Source: JBGPFS01 sp041483455
GTDB taxonomy: Bacteria; Chloroflexota; Limnocylindria; Limnocylindrales; CSP1-4
Reading direction: 5' to 3'
DNA length: 20,925 nucleotides
Assembly: GCA_041483455.1 (NCBI GenBank)
Contig: JBGPFS010000021.1
Span: 1 to 20,925, forward strand
A program made the translations under genes and the position numbers. Positions 7,323 to 15,006 of the stretch are shown here, piece after piece. Within the stretch, counting starts at the first letter, position 1, and every line of letters begins with the position of its first letter. Under the pieces are notes generated by a model that worked only from the letters and a program-made list of their open reading frames with translations, had not been told where the DNA came from and made no database searches.

Positions 7323-8239
7323 CCGGCGAGCGCCTCGAGCACGACCGGCTCGACTTCGGCGAAGCCCTCGCCGAACAGCCTGCCGGCCAACGCGCGGAAG
7401 ACCCCGACGTCGCCGGTCGTGAGCTGGCGATGCACGGCCGACGTCGCCCGGCCGACCGGGGCGGCGTGTCCGGCCTCACCCGGATCGGCGGCGGTCCCCC
7501 GACTCGTGCCGGGCGCTTCGAGGCCGTTCGTCGCGAGCAGCTCGGCGAGCGACGAGGCGGTGGCGGTGGCCGAGTCGACGACCGCGACCCGCTCGCCGAC
7601 GGCCGCCTGGATGACCGGCCGCAGGAGCGGGTAGTGGGTGCAGCCGAGGAGGAGGGTATCGATCCGGGCCGACGACGGGAGCGGGAAGATGAATTCGCCG
7701 TTGGCGTCACGCTCGCCGAGGAGCGGCGCGAGGGCCTCGTGGACGGCCGCCTCGACCGCGGGCCCGGTGAGCTCGCCAGCCTCGACCATCGGGACGAAGG
7801 CCGGGGTCGCGTGCTCGTACACCTCGACGGCCGGGTTCTCCTCCTTGATCGCATTGAAGTAGGCGTGCGAGCGGACCGTGGCCGGCGTGGCGATCACCCC
7901 GACCCGCCGGCTCCGGGTGGCCAGGGCCGCCGCCGCCGCACCGGGTCGGATCACCCCCAGGATCGGCAGCGCGTACCGTCGGCGCAGGTCCGCCAGGCCG
8001 ACCGCCGTGGACGTGTTGCAGGCGACGACGATCGCCTTGACGTCGAGGGTGGCGAGCCGGTCGAGCGCCTGGCGACTGAAGGCCAGGACCTCCGCGTCGG
8101 TCCGGGTCCCGTACGGAGCGCGGGCGTTGTCGCCGAGGTAGACGGTCGACTCGTGGGGCAGCCGGCGGAGGATCTCGCGCAGGACGGTCAGGCCGCCGAC
8201 GCCCGAGTCGAAGACGCCGATCGGGCGAGCATCGGCCAC
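7319..8239 (-). CDS. murI: Glutamate racemase
   Basis: This 306-residue enzyme converts L-glutamate to D-glutamate in the cytoplasm for peptidoglycan. The two catalytic cysteines are present: Cys74 in VACNTSTA and Cys200 in LGCTHYPLL. The N-terminal IGVFDSGVGGLTVL (7-20) and YLGDNARAPYG (34-44) are also diagnostic. It is longer than usual (about 265) because of a low-complexity Ala/Gly/Pro/Thr insertion at about 240-265, between the active-site lobe and the final TTGD segment. The start is GTG 8239, two bases after the CpaE-like gene's stop, and fits the family N-terminus. The frame upstream of it is antisense-like. Translation is probably coupled to the gene before, as only a weak GGA lies upstream. 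Confidence 0.95.
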   Translation of the reverse strand: MADARPIGVFDSGVGGLTVLREILRRLPHESTVYLGDNARAPYGTRTDAEVLAFSRQALDRLATLDVKAIVVACNTSTAVGLADLRRRYALPILGVIRPGAAAAALATRSRRVGVIATPATVRSHAYFNAIKEENPAVEVYEHATPAFVPMVEAGELTGPAVEAAVHEALAPLLGERDANGEFIFPLPSSARIDTLLLGCTHYPLLRPVIQAAVGERVAVVDSATATASSLAELLATNGLEAPGTSRGTAADPGEAGHAAPVGRATSAVHRQLTTGDVGVFRALAGRLFGEGFAEVEPVVLEALAG

Positions 8240-8241
8240 GA

Positions 8242-9387
8242 TCAGGTCCGGGCGCCCACCGCGGCCCGGCTGGGCGCCAGCAGCTCGGTCGCGAGGCGGA
8301 TGACGTCCTGGCTGATCGGCGCCGAAGGCTCGGCGAGCACGAAAGGTACGCCTCCGTTGTTCGATTGGACGACGAGTCGCCCATCGGAGACGACCTGGCT
8401 CTCGGGGACCCGGCCGAGCGCGACCGCCAGCTCGTCCGCCCCGATCCCGCCGGCCGAGTCCGCCCGATTGACGACGTAGCGGACCTTCGTCGGCGGGTAG
8501 CCGATCGCCCGGAAGGTGCCGGCCATCGCGATGGTGTTCTGGATCGTGGTCGAGTCGTAGGTGACGATCTCGACGATCGTATCCGCCGCGTCGAGGAAGG
8601 CCATCGTCGTGTCGGCGATCGAGGCCATCGTGTCGATGACGATCACCGAGTAGACCCGCCGGAGGAGCGAGAGGATCTTCTCGATGTCCCGGACGGTGAC
8701 CATCTCGTACATCTCGATCCGGGGCGGGGCGAGCAGGATGTCGATCCCCGACGGGTCGCGCCACATGACGTCGGCCAGGTCGGACTCGGCGATCCGGTCG
8801 GTCGGCAGGTCGAGCAGCGACGGCGCATCGGCCGGGACCTTGAGGAACGAGCGGAGGTCGCCGAACTGGAGGCTGCCGTCGATGAGGGCGGTCCGGAGGC
8901 CCGTCTGGCCCGCGGCGACGGCCAGGTTGAAGGCGATCGTCGTCTTGCCGACGCCGCCCTTCGGCGCGAACACGGTCAGCACGCGCGAGCCGGCGGTCAG
9001 CTCCGAGGCCTGGTGTGCGGCGTGGGACGCCGCCACCCGGTTCATCAGGTCGAAGCCCGAGAAGGGCATCGACAGGACCGCGTCGATCCCGTGTTCCGGA
9101 TCCGGCTCGAGCGGCTGCTGGGGGACGGTCAGGACGACGACCGGCACCCTGGCGCCCGAGGCGTGGAGCTGCTCGACCAGCGCCATGCCCTTCAGCCGAC
9201 CCTGGAGCAGCGCATCGACGATCACGACGTCGGGCCGCAGTTCCGAGATCTGCCGGAGCGCCTTCGACCCGTCGGCCATGACGTCGATGAGCTTGATCTG
9301 CTGCTGGGCGTTGAGCAGCCCACGGATGTACTGGGCGACCTGGGGCACGTCCTCGATGAGGAGGAGGCGGATCTGATCCTTGGCCAT
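8242..9387 (-). CDS. CpaE-like receiver/MinD-type ATPase
   Basis: This 381-residue protein is built like CpaE, the localisation ATPase of tight-adherence pili. Residues 5-120 form a response-regulator receiver fold (LLLIEDVP at 8-15, phospho-acceptor position Asp58 in VVIVDALLQG). The Lys expected after the fourth strand is missing (LTVPQQP), so normal phosphorylation is doubtful. Residues 136-375 are a MinD/ParA-type ATPase with deviant Walker A KGGVGKTT (143-150), LIDGSLQFGDL (168-178, matching the CpaE LQFGDV motif) and Walker B VIVIDT (248-253). No TadA, TadB, secretin or pilin gene is nearby; instead it heads an operon with murI, which hints at a spatial or cell-envelope role. ATG 9387 has no Shine-Dalgarno; a TATCGT -10-like element ends 7 bases before it. 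Confidence 0.87.
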   Translation of the reverse strand: MAKDQIRLLLIEDVPQVAQYIRGLLNAQQQIKLIDVMADGSKALRQISELRPDVVIVDALLQGRLKGMALVEQLHASGARVPVVVLTVPQQPLEPDPEHGIDAVLSMPFSGFDLMNRVAASHAAHQASELTAGSRVLTVFAPKGGVGKTTIAFNLAVAAGQTGLRTALIDGSLQFGDLRSFLKVPADAPSLLDLPTDRIAESDLADVMWRDPSGIDILLAPPRIEMYEMVTVRDIEKILSLLRRVYSVIVIDTMASIADTTMAFLDAADTIVEIVTYDSTTIQNTIAMAGTFRAIGYPPTKVRYVVNRADSAGGIGADELAVALGRVPESQVVSDGRLVVQSNNGGVPFVLAEPSAPISQDVIRLATELLAPSRAAVGART

Positions 9388-9394
9388 CGGTCCG

Positions 9395-9400
9395 ACGATA
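9395..9400 (-). promoter_or_regulatory. TATCGT extended -10 element, leaderless type
   Basis: Read on the - strand, TG-G-TATCGT gives an extended -10 (TGnTAnnnT) ending 7 bases before ATG 9387. Transcription would begin at or next to the start codon, which agrees with the missing ribosome site. No -35 hexamer is recognisable upstream. This is probably the promoter of the whole cpaE-like/murI/DUF2342/dehydrogenase operon. Confidence 0.5.
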
Positions 9401-9428
9401 CCACGCTCGATCGCGGGGGCGGACGGCC

Positions 9429-10226
9429 CTACCGACGCCGGGCGACCAGGACGGCGCGCTCGCTGCCGGGACCGATCGGCTCGAGGTCGTACCCGCCGCC
9501 CAGGGCCTCGACTTCGAGGCCGGCGGCCTCGGCGAACTCGACCAGCTCGTCGGCGTTCACCAGCCGGAGCCGATCCTCGCGGATCCAGCGGCTGGGGCTC
9601 GCACCCTGGGCGGCCTCCTCGAAGGTCGTCGTGAGGCTGACCGTCCGGGTGGTCGCGTCGTACAGCGCGGAGCCGGTCTTGACGACCCGGGATCCGGTCT
9701 CGGGGTCGGTCCGGACCCACTCGAGGAGAAGCCGGCCGTCGTAGCGGGCGAGGTCGTCCACGTCCGGGAGCCAGCAGTCGATGGCTGCCAGGCCGCCTGC
9801 CCCGAGGTGCGCGGCCAGCGTCTCGAATGCGGCTCGCTGTGCGGCGCGCGTGGCCAGGACGAAGAGCGAGTTCAGGGCGAGGATCGCCAGCCGATAGGCA
9901 CCGGCGTCGGGCAATCGGAGGCCGACGAGATCGGCCTCCACCAGCGTCAGCGCCCGCGAGACGCGCCGGCCTGCGGCCGCGGCCCGAGCGCGTGCCCTGG
10001 TGAGCATCGCCGGATCCAGGTCGACGGCCACGGTGCGCCGGCCGGTCGCCGCCAGCGGGACGGCGAGCCTGCCCGTGCCGGCCGCCAGCTCGAGGATCGG
10101 GCCGTCGGCGCGCTCGGCGAGGCCCAGGTAGAGGTCGAGATCGCCCGGCTCCTCGAGCAGGTCGAGGTCGTACAGCCGGGCCAGCGCATCGCCCGTCCTG
10201 GTCTCGGACGCCCGCCCGCGGGTCAG
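9429..10226 (-). CDS. Class I SAM-dependent methyltransferase, probable CTG start
   Basis: This cytosolic methyltransferase has about 265 residues and an unknown acceptor. The SAM-binding motif ILELAAGTGRLAVPLA (44-59) is followed by VAVDLDPAML (66-75, acidic residue of motif II). NSLFVL and a C-terminal AGLEVEALGGGYDLEPIG beta-hairpin region also fit class I Rossmann enzymes of the Methyltransf_25 kind. No ATG, GTG or TTG exists in frame between the stop of the agmatinase-like gene and the methyltransferase fold. A CTG at 10226 lies one base after that stop and 7 bases after a GGGAG ribosome site (10234-10238). The alternative ATGs near 10331-10337 would add an Arg/Pro/Ser-rich tail made of agmatinase coding read in another frame. 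The product family is sure; the start codon is inference. Confidence 0.85.
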   Translation of the reverse strand: MTRGRASETRTGDALARLYDLDLLEEPGDLDLYLGLAERADGPILELAAGTGRLAVPLAATGRRTVAVDLDPAMLTRARARAAAAGRRVSRALTLVEADLVGLRLPDAGAYRLAILALNSLFVLATRAAQRAAFETLAAHLGAGGLAAIDCWLPDVDDLARYDGRLLLEWVRTDPETGSRVVKTGSALYDATTRTVSLTTTFEEAAQGASPSRWIREDRLRLVNADELVEFAEAAGLEVEALGGGYDLEPIGPGSERAVLVARRR

Positions 10227-10227
10227 C

Positions 10228-11286
10228 TCAGCGCTCCCAGCGGACCGGGTGGCCGGCCAGCTTGCGGACGGCCAGGGCGCTGATCGCCTCGAGGGCCGCC
10301 CGGTTGGCCGCCATGGAGGTCGTCTCGGCATGGTCATACGGCGGCGACACCTCGACGATGTCCATCCCGCACAGGTCGACCGCCAGGACGATCTGGCGGA
10401 TCGCCCGGAGGACCTCGCGGGTCAGCATCCCGCCCGGCTCCGGGGTCCCCGTCCCTGGGGCCATCCCGGGGTCGATCACGTCGATGTCGAGGCTCAGGTA
10501 GACGTAGTCCGGGCCATCGAGCGCCTCGGCGATCGCGTCGGCGATGACCGCGTCCGCGCCCCGGTCCTCGATCTCCTTCATGAAGTGGTAGCGGAGTCCC
10601 TGCTCCTGCATCCATTCGAAGACATCGACCGGCGGCCAGTACCCGCGCAACCCGACCTGGACGAAGTTCTTGCCCTTCACGGCGCCCGACTCGATGAGCC
10701 GGCGCATCGGCGTGCCGTGGCCGGCGAGCACGCCCCAGTCCTCGTTGGCGGTGTCGGCATGGGCATCGAAGTGGACGATCCCGATGCTGCCCGGCCGGCG
10801 GACATCGGCGACGGCGGTCGCAGAGGGCCAGGTGATGGAGTGGTCGCCCCCGAGGACGATCGGGATCGCGCCGGTCTCGGCGACCTCGCGGACCTTGCGA
10901 TAGATCAGGGCGTGGGCCCGGTCGATCCAGGCGGGGACGACGTTGGCATCGCCGGCATCGACGACGTCGAGGACCTCGAACGGCTCGACGCCCAGCTGAA
11001 GCGAGTGGATCGAGCCGGAGGTGTACTGGGCCTCGCGGATCGCCCGCGGGCCGAAGCGGGCGCCGGGCCGGTGGCTGACGGCATCGTCGAACGGGGCTCC
11101 GACGATCGCCACGTCCGGCCGCCGCCGGGCGAGCTCGGCCGGGTCGCTGATCCAGGGCAGCTTCATGAACGAGGTCGGCCCGACATAGGTGGGCAGGTCG
11201 AAGTCGTCGAAGACCTCGTACTCGCGATCCCAGCCGTTGCGGGCGCCGAAGTCGCGCTCCCGGTCCGGGTGATGGCGCTCGGACAT
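10228..11286 (-). CDS. Ureohydrolase, agmatinase family
   Basis: This 352-residue binuclear metal hydrolase of the arginase/agmatinase fold cleaves a guanidino group to release urea. All metal ligands are present: His149 in GGDHS, Asp174, His176 and Asp178 in HFDAHAD, and Asp267 and Asp269 in SLDIDVIDP. The family's second signature continues as PGTGTPEPGG. Agmatine is the best-known substrate, but related enzymes take guanidinobutyrate, guanidinopropionate, formiminoglutamate or guanidine, and the sequence alone does not settle this. No other polyamine gene is seen here. ATG 11286 has GGAGG (CCTCC on + at 11293-11297) 6 bases upstream. The methyltransferase gene follows one base after its stop, so the two share a transcript. 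The M20 amidohydrolase 141 bases upstream may belong to the same nitrogen pathway. Confidence 0.9.
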   Translation of the reverse strand: MSERHHPDRERDFGARNGWDREYEVFDDFDLPTYVGPTSFMKLPWISDPAELARRRPDVAIVGAPFDDAVSHRPGARFGPRAIREAQYTSGSIHSLQLGVEPFEVLDVVDAGDANVVPAWIDRAHALIYRKVREVAETGAIPIVLGGDHSITWPSATAVADVRRPGSIGIVHFDAHADTANEDWGVLAGHGTPMRRLIESGAVKGKNFVQVGLRGYWPPVDVFEWMQEQGLRYHFMKEIEDRGADAVIADAIAEALDGPDYVYLSLDIDVIDPGMAPGTGTPEPGGMLTREVLRAIRQIVLAVDLCGMDIVEVSPPYDHAETTSMAANRAALEAISALAVRKLAGHPVRWER

Positions 11287-11393
11287 CTCGGTCCTCCGCG
11301 GGACGGGGGCCGAACGCGCTGCGTCGGGCCGGACGTGCCGTCCCTGGGGGCGCCGCCGGTTCGCATCCGACGTCCAGCGGGGCGCGTCCGCGC

Positions 11394-11399
11394 ATCCTA
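11394..11399 (-). promoter_or_regulatory. TAGGAT extended -10 element for the agmatinase-family gene
   Basis: On the - strand TG-C-TAGGAT forms an extended -10. It would start a leader of about 100 bases before ATG 11286, within the 141-base gap to the M20 gene. No matching -35 is seen. The long leader shows no riboswitch fold that I can recognise. Confidence 0.45.
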
Positions 11400-11427
11400 G
11401 CACCCGCCCCCGGAACCGCGGCCGGGC

Positions 11428-12651
11428 TCAGCCGGCGGCGTGGAACTCCGCCCAGGCGGCCTTCACGAGCCCCGGGTCGGCGAACAGCTCGTAGGCCGTC
11501 TGGGCGACCAGCGCCGCGACGAGGAGGGTGATCTCATCGGCGTACGGCGAGACGGCCGCGTCGCGGAAGTCGATCGAGTGCCCGGGCACCCCTTCGGCGC
11601 AGATCGCGATCGACGGGTGGATCGTCGGGACCACCTGGCTGACGTTGCCCATGTCGCTGCTGCCGAGGTTGTCGGTCGGCGGCCGGTCGGCCAGCCCGTA
11701 GGCGGCCAGGTTCGCCCGGAACCGATCGGCCAGCACGTGGTTGTGCTTCATCGTCGACGCACCGCCCTGGAAGTCGACCTGGACGGTGCAGCCGCTGGCG
11801 AGCGCGGCCGCCGTGCACAGCTCGCGAAAGCGCTCGCGCAGCACGCGATAGTCGTCCTCGCGGGGCGAGCGGACCATGAACCAGGCTTTCGTCCGGGACG
11901 GGATGATGTTGGCCGCCGTCCCGCCCTCGAGCACGATCCCGTGGACCCGCGCGTCCGGCTTGAGCTGCTGTCGCCACAGCCCGACCGAGCTGAACAGGAG
12001 GATCAGGGCGTCGAGCGCGTTCCGACCCATCCACGGCTCGGACGCGGCGTGGGCCTGGAGACCCTCGAACGTGACGTAGACGTCCTCGCTGGCCAGGAGC
12101 CGGGCCTCGATGCTGGTCACGTCCGATGGGTGGTAGAGGAGCGCCGAATCGAGCCCATCGAACAGGCCGTCGGCGATCATCACGCCCTTGCCGGAGCCGC
12201 GCTCCTCGGCCGGCGTGCCGAGGAAGACGATCTCGCCCGGCAGCTCGGGCGCGACGCCGGCCAGGGCGATCGCGGCGCCCACGGCCGAGGCGGCCATCGA
12301 GTTGTGACCGCAGCCGTGACCGAGGCCGGGCAGGGCGTCGTACTCGGCCAGGATCCCGATCCGCGGGCCGGGTCCGCCACGCCCTCCCGCGAGCCGTCCC
12401 CGCAGCGCCGTGGCCAGGCGCCCGACCGGCCGCTCGACCGCGTAGCCGTGCCCGGCGATCGCATCCCCGACCCAGGCGGCCGCCTTGACCTCCTCGAAGG
12501 CGGGCTCGGGCTCGGCGTGGATCCGGTGGCTGAGCTCGAGGATCTCGGCCCGGTGCTCCTCGACGAGCCGGGCGATCCGTGCCTTCGCGTCCGCGAATGG
12601 CCCGGCCGGGGCGGTGGTGGCGAGCGGCGCGATGGCGGGCAGCGAGGTCAT
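11428..12651 (-). CDS. M20-family amidohydrolase (AbgB/M20D-like)
   Basis: This 407-residue metal-dependent amidohydrolase resembles AbgB and hippurate-hydrolase-type enzymes, which remove an acyl or aminobenzoyl group from an amino acid or dipeptide. Visible landmarks are HRIHAEPEPAFEE (42-54), LAEYDALPGLGHGCGHN (101-117, with the Cys114 and His116 metal ligands of M20D), GTPAEE (145-150, catalytic Glu), a dimerisation domain with FEGLQAHA (195-202), and a late PGHSIDFRDAAVSPYADE block. It has no signal peptide, so it is cytosolic. ATG 12651 has GGAG 8 bases upstream. It is transcribed in the same direction as the agmatinase-like gene but has its own promoter-like element upstream. The exact substrate is unknown; p-aminobenzoyl-glutamate and N-acyl amino acids are candidates. 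Confidence 0.9.
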   Translation of the reverse strand: MTSLPAIAPLATTAPAGPFADAKARIARLVEEHRAEILELSHRIHAEPEPAFEEVKAAAWVGDAIAGHGYAVERPVGRLATALRGRLAGGRGGPGPRIGILAEYDALPGLGHGCGHNSMAASAVGAAIALAGVAPELPGEIVFLGTPAEERGSGKGVMIADGLFDGLDSALLYHPSDVTSIEARLLASEDVYVTFEGLQAHAASEPWMGRNALDALILLFSSVGLWRQQLKPDARVHGIVLEGGTAANIIPSRTKAWFMVRSPREDDYRVLRERFRELCTAAALASGCTVQVDFQGGASTMKHNHVLADRFRANLAAYGLADRPPTDNLGSSDMGNVSQVVPTIHPSIAICAEGVPGHSIDFRDAAVSPYADEITLLVAALVAQTAYELFADPGLVKAAWAEFHAAG

Positions 12652-12730
12652 CGATTCGTCTCCAGGTGGCAGATGAGCGGTCGGTGACCGGGTCGCGGGA
12701 TGGCGAGCGCCGGGTGCCGGGCACCGCCGC

Positions 12731-12760
12731 ATCCTACGCCGCGTCCCCGCGGCGGCGTCA
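12731..12760 (-). promoter_or_regulatory. Promoter-like TGACGC / TAGGAT pair for the M20 gene
   Basis: On the - strand TGACGC (12755-12760) and TAGGAT (12731-12736) are 18 bases apart, resembling a -35/-10 pair. Initiation near 12724 would give a leader of about 70 bases carrying the GGAG site before ATG 12651. The -35 half overlaps the stop region of the upstream membrane-protein gene. This is the only candidate in the window with both boxes. Confidence 0.45.
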
Positions 12761-14968
12761 CCCGCCGGCGACGAAGACCTCGCCCCGCTCGTTGGCGTAG
12801 AGCGAGCGATAGCCGGCTCCGAGGATGCGGTCGCGGAGACCGGCCGGCAGGCCGGCCGGCTCGAGCACGACGTATGGATACGCACGTCCTTCGAGAGCGA
12901 CCGCCAGGTCGCCGATCGGGAGCAACCGCCCGCCGGCGGTGTGGATGCTCGTCTCCGCATCCGGCGACAAGGTCGTCTCCGTCACACCCGCGAAGACGCC
13001 GAGCGGCGTGCTGGCCCACTCCTGGAAGCTCGCCGCAACGTGGAGGACCGGGGTCTCCGCCCGGATCCGGCCGGCGGCGATCTCCGCCCGAAGCGCCTCG
13101 ATGAGCGCCTCCTGGTCGGGACGCACGATCCGACGTCGGTCCGGATAGCCCTTCCAGTACCCGAGCTCGGCATCGCGGGCGTCGATCGCGAGGGTCTCCG
13201 CGATCGGGTGCTCGCCGAGGAAGAAGACGTCGATCGGTCCGGGGCGGACCGGCAGGACGGCCGCGAGGACGAAGGCGATCAGCAGGCCCGTCCGGACCGG
13301 CAGCCAGGCGCGCCGGAACGACCATGCCGCGTCGACCGCGAGGGCCGCCAGGAGCGCCACGACGACCGGGACCCAGTACAGGAGCGTCTTCGGGACCTCG
13401 AACCGGAGGGACTGGGCCAGCAGGCCGTCGCCGGGCACGAGCGAGACGGCCGCCGCGCTGACCAGGCCGATGAAGAGGGCCGCCAGCGCGACCGGCGTCG
13501 CCACCCGGCGGCGTGCCGCGATCAGCCCGGCGACCGCGACCGTGCCGATGACCGGGACCGAGCCGGCCATCCGAGCGAGCGCGCCGATCGCCGCGGCCCG
13601 TTCGCCGCCGAAGACGAGGACCCCGACGCACAGCGCGAGGCCGACCGCGCCGCCGATCCGGCCGGCGATGACGGCCGCTCCGACGAACCCCGGAGCTCGA
13701 GCGAGGCCGGCCGCGGCGAGGACCGCGACGGGCGCGGCGAACAGGGCGACCGGCGACGGGATGGCCAGCCCGAGCATCGTCGCGGCCTGCGGCAGGGCGA
13801 GGATGCCGCCGAGGACGATCGCCGACGCCCCCAGCTCCGCCACCGCGCCACCGCGGACGATCCCGACGACCGCGACCGTCGCCAGCGCGAGGGAGCCGAT
13901 CACCGGGTGAACGAGGATGGCGGCCCCGAGCGCGGCCCCCAGCCAGGCCCACGAGCGGGCCGGCGAGCGCGGAGCGCCGGATCCAGGCGCTGCCGACAGC
14001 TCGGCCACGCCGTCCACCCTCGGACCCATCGCTTCCGTGAGGACCGCAAGCCCGACGGCGGCGAGCGGCAGGACGAGGACCGTCGCCCGGACATCGGTGA
14101 GGCGCGCGAACGACGCGGTCAGGGTGAACGTGAGGAGCGCCCACGGGCCGACCGACGGCCGGCCGAGCGCGCCTGCCAATCGGACGAGGCCGATCGCGAC
14201 GAGGACCGTCGCCGGTCCGATGAACGCCGAGACGGCGAGCGCGGCCGGAAGCCCGCTCAGCGTCGCGATCGCGCCGAGCAGGGCCGTGTAACCGAGGAAC
14301 GTCCGGGACGGCCCGTAGATCGGGGAGGCCGTCGTGGTCAGATCGGTCCAGCTGCCGAAGACGCGCAGGTGCTCGACCGTCGCGACGTGGTTCGGAAGGA
14401 CGTCGATGAACGGCACGACCGGCGATCCGAGCTGGAGGACGAGCGTCCCCGACCAGGCGAAGACGACGAACGCGGCGCCGATCAATGGGAGTCGCGGGCG
14501 AACCGCCGGCGTGCGTCGGGCGAGCGGACGGGCGCGCAGCCCGAGCGCGAGGATCACGGCGTGGACCGCCAGCAGCACCGGCAGGCGGAACGTGCCGCTG
14601 CCGCCCAGGGCGAGCAGGAGCACGACGTCGAGGAGGACCGCACCGACGAGGCCGCCGAGGGCCGCGTCACCTGCCGACGCGAACGCGACGCCCCGGCCAA
14701 GGCGCACGAGGACCGCCCCCGCCGCCAGGTTGAGCGCGCTGGCACCGGCGACGAGGAGGGCGGCCGGGAAGGTCGTCGACAGCTGCCCGGCGACGCCGCT
14801 GGCGACTCCGGGAAGGTCGAACCCGACCGGCCCCCGGGCGAGGATCGCCAGCCCGGTGCCGATCGCGACCAGCCCGACGACCCCGATCAGTTCGAGGGCG
14901 AGGTCCTCCGCCGCCGGCGCCTGAGCGGCCGGCCCCGGATCGGTGCGCGGGCCGGTCTGGGCCTCCAC
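12758..14968 (-). CDS. Polytopic membrane protein, possibly a GT-C-fold glycosyltransferase
   Basis: This 736-residue integral membrane protein begins with an Ala/Pro-rich cytosolic leader of about 22 residues. About a dozen or more hydrophobic helices follow to roughly residue 590. A soluble C-terminal domain of about 145 residues then starts with EHPIAETLAIDARDAELGYW and ends VFVAGG. The long loop after an early helix pair (FIDVLPNHVATVEHLRVFG) has the Asp/His/Glu pattern seen in the first outer loop of lipid-linked-sugar GT-C transferases and DUF6541-like proteins. The C-terminal domain would then lie outside the membrane. This is inference from layout; no diagnostic motif proves it. The start is GTG 14968, chosen because the helices begin just after it and a TACCAT -10 ends 7 bases before; the frame runs open to 15637 through antisense coding. 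No sugar or cell-wall gene is adjacent. Confidence 0.72.
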   Translation of the reverse strand: MEAQTGPRTDPGPAAQAPAAEDLALELIGVVGLVAIGTGLAILARGPVGFDLPGVASGVAGQLSTTFPAALLVAGASALNLAAGAVLVRLGRGVAFASAGDAALGGLVGAVLLDVVLLLALGGSGTFRLPVLLAVHAVILALGLRARPLARRTPAVRPRLPLIGAAFVVFAWSGTLVLQLGSPVVPFIDVLPNHVATVEHLRVFGSWTDLTTTASPIYGPSRTFLGYTALLGAIATLSGLPAALAVSAFIGPATVLVAIGLVRLAGALGRPSVGPWALLTFTLTASFARLTDVRATVLVLPLAAVGLAVLTEAMGPRVDGVAELSAAPGSGAPRSPARSWAWLGAALGAAILVHPVIGSLALATVAVVGIVRGGAVAELGASAIVLGGILALPQAATMLGLAIPSPVALFAAPVAVLAAAGLARAPGFVGAAVIAGRIGGAVGLALCVGVLVFGGERAAAIGALARMAGSVPVIGTVAVAGLIAARRRVATPVALAALFIGLVSAAAVSLVPGDGLLAQSLRFEVPKTLLYWVPVVVALLAALAVDAAWSFRRAWLPVRTGLLIAFVLAAVLPVRPGPIDVFFLGEHPIAETLAIDARDAELGYWKGYPDRRRIVRPDQEALIEALRAEIAAGRIRAETPVLHVAASFQEWASTPLGVFAGVTETTLSPDAETSIHTAGGRLLPIGDLAVALEGRAYPYVVLEPAGLPAGLRDRILGAGYRSLYANERGEVFVAGG

Positions 14969-14975
14969 TCCGGGG

Positions 14976-14981
14976 ATGGTA
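14976..14981 (-). promoter_or_regulatory. TACCAT -10 element, leaderless type
   Basis: TACCAT on the - strand, directly preceded by TG, ends 7 bases before GTG 14968. There is no GGAGG-like site at that start. This matches the spacing at 9387, 15381 and 20806. No -35 is evident. Confidence 0.45.
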
Positions 14982-15006
14982 CAGGCCGCCCTTGGCGCGC
15001 GACCGC

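Noticed and set aside
6133..7854. In-frame upstream extension of the D-2-hydroxyacid dehydrogenase
   Set aside because: It is low-complexity Arg/Pro/Ser sequence covering the DUF2342 and murI genes in another frame. The ATGA overlap at 6129-6132 marks the real start.
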